Shown here: piece after piece, positions 57,863-64,000 of the stretch | Numbering within the stretch: position 1 is the first letter of the stretch | Layout: every line of letters starts with the position of its first letter | Source: Drechslerella dactyloides | Lineage: Eukaryota; Ascomycota; Orbiliomycetes; Orbiliales; Orbiliaceae | Reading direction: 5' to 3' | Assembly (NCBI GenBank): GCA_020064725.1 | Contig: JAGTWJ010000013.1 | Location: forward strand, 558,001 to 622,000 | Length of the DNA stretch: 64,000 nucleotides | Translations under genes and position numbers: made by a program | The notes under the pieces: generated by a model | The model's database searches: none | The model's input: the letters and a program-made list of their open reading frames with translations, nothing else | Told to the model about the DNA's origin: nothing

Positions 57863-60458
57863 GCCCGGAGCGAGATTTCGACTGATAATGACGAAATAGT
57901 TGATATAGCTAAAAGCCTGTTATTACTTCAGCTGCCACTAGTGGCCACTACCTTGTCCAATATATGTTCCTACCAGCTATTCTTCTTATTGTTCTACACC
58001 CAGCAGTGATCAGATCATTGTGCTTTGCGAGTCAAAACTGCAGAAACCAGCCTCGGGTGCAGAAACACAAGATTTGATTCATGCAAACAATATCGTGTAG
58101 AACGCGTGACTGCGGAGCGACTCAGGCGAGGTTGTCATAGACAAGAAGCGGACAAATCTTGATTAGGTATTAGATATATTCAGTCGTAATATTGTAGATA
58201 TACCCGACAAAGACGAAGTCGGCTACATCCCCTGACACTCTGGATCCATCTGTATAGTGGTCTCTGAGTTTCCTGGGCAGTTCGAGCAGTCCTTCGAGAT
58301 TGAAGGCCACCGATGTCAACACTATAGTATACACAAACCAATTTGTAGACTCATCGGCATGCGCAAGTTAACAAGCTTAGATGTTTGTGTAAAACAAGGA
58401 GGTCGCCCTATGTATCCGTAGTTGAGGACTGCATGGGCAGAATTTGCAAACCGGCAACCTACATGTGCCAAATTAACGGAGGTGCTCGACACTGCGAGAG
58501 CAGCGACCTGTCTGCGGCATCAAGTCTGGCCCTCCTAGGTTCCTTGGACGTGATGGTCTTATCATACTATTCCCAAAAAGAAAGGCTCCTTGCATTGCAT
58601 TGGTATAGTCTCGGGGACGCTAGCATCGGTAATCTAGCAAGTTGTACGTTCTCAAGGTCCGCTAAGCGGGCCTAGTCAGTGTCGGATAATCCTGGGGTTT
58701 TGAACCAATTGAAGGGTGACTACAGCTGTAGTAATGGATCACAAAACTGCGAGTTCTTGCATTGTTGTGAAAAGTTGTCGGGCTATACTAACTTCTTACT
58801 CACTACAGTTATTACACAGTGCTGTATACGGATCCTAGTAAGATACCTTAAAGGGAGGAAATGTAAAATTTATATATCAGTGTTGAAAGGGACGTAGCAA
58901 ATGTAAAATTGATCTGCTACTATACTATCAACCATCTCCATTAATTGTTTCTTTGTGAACCTCGATCGATCTTGAGACAGATTTTAGCTGACGCTAGGTA
59001 ACGGCCCTGGATGTTTTTCCTGGTTTGGGGGTATACGGTACATGTACATGTGCAAGAGCGCTCTGATAACTTAGCACCGAAAGCGCAGCTGCTGTTGATG
59101 TGGTTGTCTAGCATCCTTAAGACTAGTGATTGTCGCGAGCGCGCTATGTTCGAGGTGATACAAATCTAACTTGAAGAGGTATAAATTGAAACCGCAACCT
59201 TTAGTCTCGGGACTATACGACGGGCGCTACCTCCCGGTGTATATGGGAACTTCCAGCTATGAATACTAGTTTTTTTATGTATTAATGCAGATCAGCAAAG
59301 GCAACCGATTTTTTGAGGGGTGCTAACTCTTCGACGGGCCCGGATAATGTTAAGTGAAGTTTGGAGGCTGCTCCAGAATTCTAGCTCCGCTCGTCAACTT
59401 AACTACGCGACCCTCCTAGAGCAACCGAAAGAGCTCAATCTCAATGGTTTTAGGACTCTCGAAGATATCTAGATGCGTATAGCCGGCGAGCTTGGATTTG
59501 TTTTTGTGCTCGCAAATATGCCTGAAACGAATTGAAATCTTTGAGAAATACCTCGAACGACAAACCGGTTGCTTCAGCTTCGCCGCCACAGTTTGGTTGA
59601 CGATACGGGAAACCCGGGCTGCATCCTGTGCACTACACGCTGCATATGTCTTTTGGCAATCAATCAAAACTGGGATCTTAGGATTCGGGGTCTGTAAAAA
59701 TGGTAAAGGGCAAGGACGATCCGCAATCAAGAGACTGTGTTTGTTCACGGGAGGGTGAAATCAGCCATCTTGCTACCTTCATGCATATGGTTTTGTTTCC
59801 ACATATCCTACAGTGCAGATTGTCGGAAAACGGAGTAGATTCCAAGACTTAGCATGATCTGGATTCATGGATCTCAGCATCCGAGCGGGGCTGAATTACC
59901 TAATCCACTGGACAAATTTCGTGGGATTCAAAAATACAGAAAACTCCGGCACGCATGTATCATTGACTATTTGACCTCGAAGTTCTAGTACCCAGGCGTA
60001 TGCACATGCGCATGCACATGACTCCTCTGGGAAACCTCGATCTGCGGGGGGCATGTGCCCAGCTGGCACCCTGGCAGCTGGCTTGATCGATTGGTCTAGA
60101 TGGACTGGATTGGCATGTTCAGGCATCTGACACACATTGGCACCCAGTAGATTGCTAATACCATTTACCTACAAAGAATTCAGCCTCGGATTCAGAAATA
60201 CCAACTGCAATGTACGTGTGTCTCGGCCCTGGCCGTCTCCCTCGCGTCTGAAGCATGATCTGTATCTGGATGAGGGTGTTGTCCCTGTTGCAACAAACAT
60301 GCCTAAACTGGAAACAACACAGCAACGCATCGATGCACATCCAACGACCGACGTACAAAATTCTCCTGCGATGGCATCCCGCGCCAGCGATTTCTCCAAC
60401 CCTTGCCATTGACATCGCCGACAACCTCACCGTCAAGCAGGCCAGTCTGTCCCCGGCG
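57863..60458. other. AT-rich intergenic region before mL49
   Basis: Nothing recognisable apart from the possible membrane-protein piece near 58.2 kb. A 110-codon minus frame at 59416-59748 has no features. The last 300 bp are the promoter and leader of mL49. Confidence 0.4.
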
Positions 60459-61030
60459 ATGAATGTCCTCCGCCGTCCAAGGTTGTGGCAATCTCCAATC
60501 GCCTATCTAAGCCATGGTAGTACTCCCCACTCTCTCATTACTCGCGGTATCGACAACTATGCTGACCGATGACTGGTTCCATTGACCATTCAGGCACAAG
60601 CCGTAGTATAGCCACCTCTTCGAGGCTTACGAGCCTCCCCTCGCAATCTCCTGAGACTTCGGCACCTTTATCTACTCCAACGTCACCACCGCCGCCTCCC
60701 TCGCTACCAAGCTCCGCGAATCTACCCTACCAGATCCCATTGACAAAGAATGGCAACCTTCCCGTCTTCCAGGAACACCGATCAAAGAGCGGCGTGGTGA
60801 CATGGACGACCATCCGGAGAGTCAAGGGCGATACCGGCGCTCTGAAAGCGGACTTGGTCAAGTATCTCGGTGTAAAGCCGACTGATGTCAGGGTAAAGGA
60901 CCCGGCCATGCACGTTCAAGTGTGGGGGAAGCGGGCTGAAAAAGTCAAGGAATTCCTCAGGTCCAAGGGGTTCCGTGAAGAGTACCCGCTTGCAAAAATG
61001 GCTAAAGAGGGAGATAAAGGCAGCGTATAG
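60459..61030 (+). CDS. IMG2: Mitochondrial large-subunit ribosomal protein mL49 (Img2)
   Basis: Exons 60459-60516 and 60594-61030 flank a 77-nt intron (donor GTAGTA, acceptor TTCAG), phase 1, giving 164 residues. Exon 1 supplies a mitochondrial targeting start, MNVLRRPRLWQSPIAYLSHG, continuing TSRSIATSSRL: basic, no acidic residues. A proline-rich linker follows (PPPPPSLP). The C-terminal domain carries the mL49 signature: NLPVFQEHRSKSGVVTWTTI, then RRVKGDTGALKADLVKYLG, a central V-x-V strand, and EFLRSKGF near the end. It is part of the mitoribosomal large subunit. Without exon 1 the targeting signal would be lost, which supports the two-exon model. Confidence 0.9.
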
Positions 61031-61869
61031 AAGGCAGACCGTGTGCATATGCTGTTTGGGATTTGTGTATATATATGGAATATATCTTTCGATCGTTGGT
61101 CCCGTGCCGAGGTGGCATGGGTTTTGGCCTATCGCAGTGGGAAGATCGGGCAGGCTGGTCTCGTAAACCAGACGCACGAATTACGGACGCATGTCAGTGC
61201 AACAGGGGCTGATTGCGAGGAGCCTCGGCTTCTTAACATGTACTCGATGAAATCAAATACGGCTGCTGGGATATCGAATGAGATAACATTATACCAGCTA
61301 TGTGTCCTTCGTCTGATTCATTCACATACATCTCCGCGCCTATACATCTAAGTATGTAAGATGAAATATCTGAATGAAGAGAAAGTAGCCTCAATGCTGA
61401 AGAAAGAATCGGAAAAGCATATCCGTATCCTATTTTGAGCGGTGTTTGTAGTTGACTATAGCAAAAGCTAGAAAGCACTTCGCAAAGATCGTATTTATAA
61501 ACTAAAGAATAAAATTTAGTAGAAGCGAGGAATCTCCGCACTATACACATATGGGTCCCTGCTACGCTATGCGATAAACAGCAGCGGGTGATAGAGTATC
61601 GATAGTGTGTGTATGCGGCAGCATAGGTTGCAGTATTTTAATCTATAGCAGCCTAGTTACCCCACGAGAACATATTAATATTACACCGAGTTGGCGTAAC
61701 TGTCCGAGCACTGAAGTCGAAAGCAGTATTCAATTCGGATGCACTCCCGATTGAGGCAAACGCTGACCTGTGCATCCATCCTAGGATCATTCAGCACTAT
61801 AGTCTTGACTGAGCATTTGTACCCAGTTTGAATGGCTCACATACTCTGAATCCACTAATCTACCCAAAA
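61031..61869. other. Convergent 3' region with third core of the dispersed sequence
   Basis: No gene seen. Positions 61156-61170 repeat 15 bases of 41392-41406. AT-rich beyond 61.3 kb. Confidence 0.45.
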
Positions 61870-63069
61870 TTAAAACAGAAAGTCGTTGAAATTGACTGTT
61901 TCTTTGAAAATATTCTCGTGATTAGGATATTTATTATCGGCGTCGCTGACTTGATAAAACCACGGATGAGGATTCCATTGCAAGTCACTCTGAGGACGAC
62001 AACCGTAGGCGAGTCCGGTGCCTTCGATGTAAATTCCCCGATACCAGTCTACTGGATGCTTGTCAGAGGCCCGAAGACATCCTGGCCAGAATGGTTCTCG
62101 ATACATGGGTTGTATGCTAGCACAAGCGTATTATTCCGTTAGCGGGTTGGTGCCTCAAGGAAATTTAACAATAGTAAGGAATAGGTAGTAAGCTCATTAG
62201 TTTCTCATGATGCAGGTGTGTTTGATCAATTGAGTGTTTTCGACATACTAGGTGAACGGATAGTTCCCGTCTCCGATATTAAGCCACGCACCAAACAGTT
62301 GAGCATTATCCTGATATTGACACGGCCGTAACTCGACCCTACCGATGCTTCCACCGGCCCCTCCATCATATGAGTAGGGGATTGGCCTGCTAGCATCATC
62401 CGGGGGCAAATATGTGAGGCATGCCCTCGAGGCAGCATTCTCTATCCGGCCTTTGAAGTAGGCTGGATGTTGGTCGTATATAAATACTGATCCGTGAAAG
62501 TTCCATCGAAACTCGGGTTCTGGCTGGTTGATGTTCCCGTCGTTGCAATTGGTGTTAACGCCAGTGCACCGGCACTCCTCCGTCCAAAGCCTTGTGACCT
62601 CATCAGTGCCGTATGCCCTCAGGCATTTAGCGTAACTGGATCTACCAAGTTCTAGTAGCCAGAGGTTGGGATGATTGATGACGAGTCAGTTGCTTTAGTA
62701 GACAGTACTTATGTGGTCGCAATATTTAGGCAGCCAGCTAATCCAGAAGTCCAAAGCTGAGACGCCAAACCTAGATAGGGGGATAGGCGCCTGACATCTG
62801 TACACGTACATTCACTCACCTAGTGAACCAGACCAAACATATGGTATTTCGCGATACATTCCCACCAAAATTGCAGGCGGCATATGCCAGTCGATCCCAT
62901 AGAACTTGCTTCCCGCGTCATTTGGATTTCGGTAATCATCTCGTTTGGTGAGAAATGCATGAGGTGAAGTAGTGTTTTGCGATTCGACCTCTCTGGGGTT
63001 CCGATTGGCGATTCGCGCTTGCGCGCTGCCTGCTATCAGCAATGCTGTCGAGAACTGAATAATCTTCAT
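61870..63069 (-). CDS. Orphan secreted eight-cysteine protein (candidate effector), 299 residues
   Basis: Three exons: 63069-62820, 62651-62249 and 62116-61870. Introns are 168 nt (donor GTGAGT, branch CTGAC, acceptor CTACTAG, phase 1) and 132 nt (donor GTATGT, branch GCTAAC, acceptor TGCTAG, phase 2). The total of 900 nt keeps one frame throughout. Exon 1 starts MKIIQFSTALLIAGSAQA, a signal peptide, and has a Kex2-like KR at residues 42-43 (FLTKRDDY). Exon 2 has no start codon but is open for 134 codons and carries six cysteines (YAKCLRAYG, EECRCTGVNTNC, SRACLTY, ELRPCQYQ). Exon 3 adds two more (WPGCLRASDK, LAYGCRPQ). Tryptophan, tyrosine and proline are frequent. No known family; the even cysteine count suggests disulfide bonding. 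The last 20 codons are AT-rich, so the true C-terminus may differ. Confidence 0.72.
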
Positions 63070-64000
63070 CTGGATGTTCTGTAGTATTGGCGTATATGGC
63101 GCCGTACTGGTCGATCTCGCTGAGTCGGAATATGAATGCGGAGACGTACGCGTAGGCCTCCCTAGGTGCAATCTAATAAATCGGCTATGTCTGACTATCA
63201 GTAAATATGGGAGGGTTAACTTGTTGCATTCTTTTGAAGATGGTAGTCTTTAGACCTATTTTCCGTGCACTTGCTCAGGGGTACCTAGTGTGTGTATCGA
63301 CAATCCCTTGTGGAGATGCTGTTTAGACATATATGCATATAATTATGTGGTGTCGCCGCAAGAGCTCTAGAGCAATTATACGGAATTTGCGTGCTTGTTG
63401 GATTATGGCACATGTTATCCTTTCCTGTGTTGCATGCTCGCGCCTTATCGATGCACGTAGGCCTTCGGCGCTGTCATCGTTGATTTAACCCTCAGCCACG
63501 ATTCAAATTGTGGTCTGGTAGTTGGATTCCAAGGGCTTGATATGCGTACAGTATAACAGTTACGAGGGAGAGTTTTGTGTAATGACGAGTATATTGGATT
63601 CGGCATTTCGCTAATACTGCTGGGCTGACCTGACTACAGCTATAGCTCTGAACACTGCACCGTGTATGGAAAGGCACTTTTTGAATCATGAAGTCATTAT
63701 ATATAGTTTACGGCGTCTGTTGACGATCAAGCTCAAGATAAAGGCAAGGAAATTGTGTACCTACTCTAGTATCTACTTCATATACTTCGATAGAAAAGCT
63801 GATGGATGGGCTGCGCCTGCAGCTATACCAGAGAAATGAAAAATTGCTTGAGAAAGATTGCACCTGCCGTGCCACATCCACAGTTATACAATGTATATAT
63901 ATTACTGCTAACAAGGATTCGCAATTCCATGCATTACTTAACACTTGGCTGTTACGCCTTTGTGAGATAACGCCGTCAGAGCATTGTCTCACCGTAGGAA
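63070..64000. other. Right end of window, no gene seen
   Basis: Promoter side of the eight-cysteine secreted gene, then AT-rich DNA with short frames only. A 94-codon minus frame at 63708-63992 has no features. Confidence 0.4.

Overview
The window looks like nuclear DNA of a filamentous ascomycete (Pezizomycotina). Genes are split by short introns (52-70 nt is common) with GT..AG ends and CTAAC/CTGAC-like branch sites. Recognisable proteins are typical of that group: Tho2, Atg3, NudC, mitochondrial mL49, a PTS1-tagged enoyl-CoA isomerase and a GRAM/VASt lipid-transfer protein. A pectate lyase with a CBM1 domain and several orphan secreted proteins suggest a plant-associated or plant-degrading lifestyle. 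The class cannot be fixed from sequence alone.

Layout. 0.4-2.0 kb (-): secreted pepsin-like aspartic protease. 3.2-4.1 kb (-): peroxisomal enoyl-CoA isomerase-like protein. 4.97-5.27 kb (-): two-exon orphan microprotein. 5.4-10.5 kb: gene-poor DNA with minus-strand exon-like pieces; only one (8.8-9.7 kb) can be joined into a continuous reading frame. 11.6-15.7 kb (+): two adjacent orphan secreted proteins, possibly related. 16.8-24.0 kb (-): THO2, diverging from ATG3 (+, 25.3-26.5 kb), which converges on a GRAM/VASt sterol-transfer-like gene (-, 27.0-31.2 kb). 31.2-37.1 kb: an unusually large empty divergent intergenic region. 37.1-40.0 kb (+): NRBF2/Atg38-like MIT and coiled-coil protein. 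41.5-42.5 kb (-) and 42.9-43.6 kb (+): divergent class I methyltransferase and nudC. 47.1-48.8 kb (+): disordered protein with a four-times repeated motif. 52.4-53.6 kb (+): CBM1-PL3 pectate lyase. 54.4-55.3 kb (-): conserved-looking hypothetical. 57.4-57.9 kb (-): remnant of a fungal rhodopsin-like membrane protein. 60.5-61.0 kb (+): mL49. 61.9-63.1 kb (-): three-exon, eight-cysteine secreted protein, reconstructed here because two of its exons have no usable start codon.

Themes. The middle (16-49 kb) is housekeeping: mRNA export, autophagy lipidation, a possible PI3K-complex subunit, lipid transfer, dynein/chaperone function. The flanks (0-16 and 49-64 kb) carry secreted and orphan proteins, decayed genes and long AT-richer spacers. 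The palindrome TGCATGCA recurs at a dozen places, all between genes.

The most interesting points are an in-frame TAG in THO2 followed by a coding-like basic tail, a candidate 39-nt micro-exon in the Atg38-like gene, the paired orphan secreted proteins at 11.6-15.7 kb, and the new eight-cysteine secreted protein at 61.9-63.1 kb. All splice sites were read by eye and chosen for signal and phase. No homology search was run.
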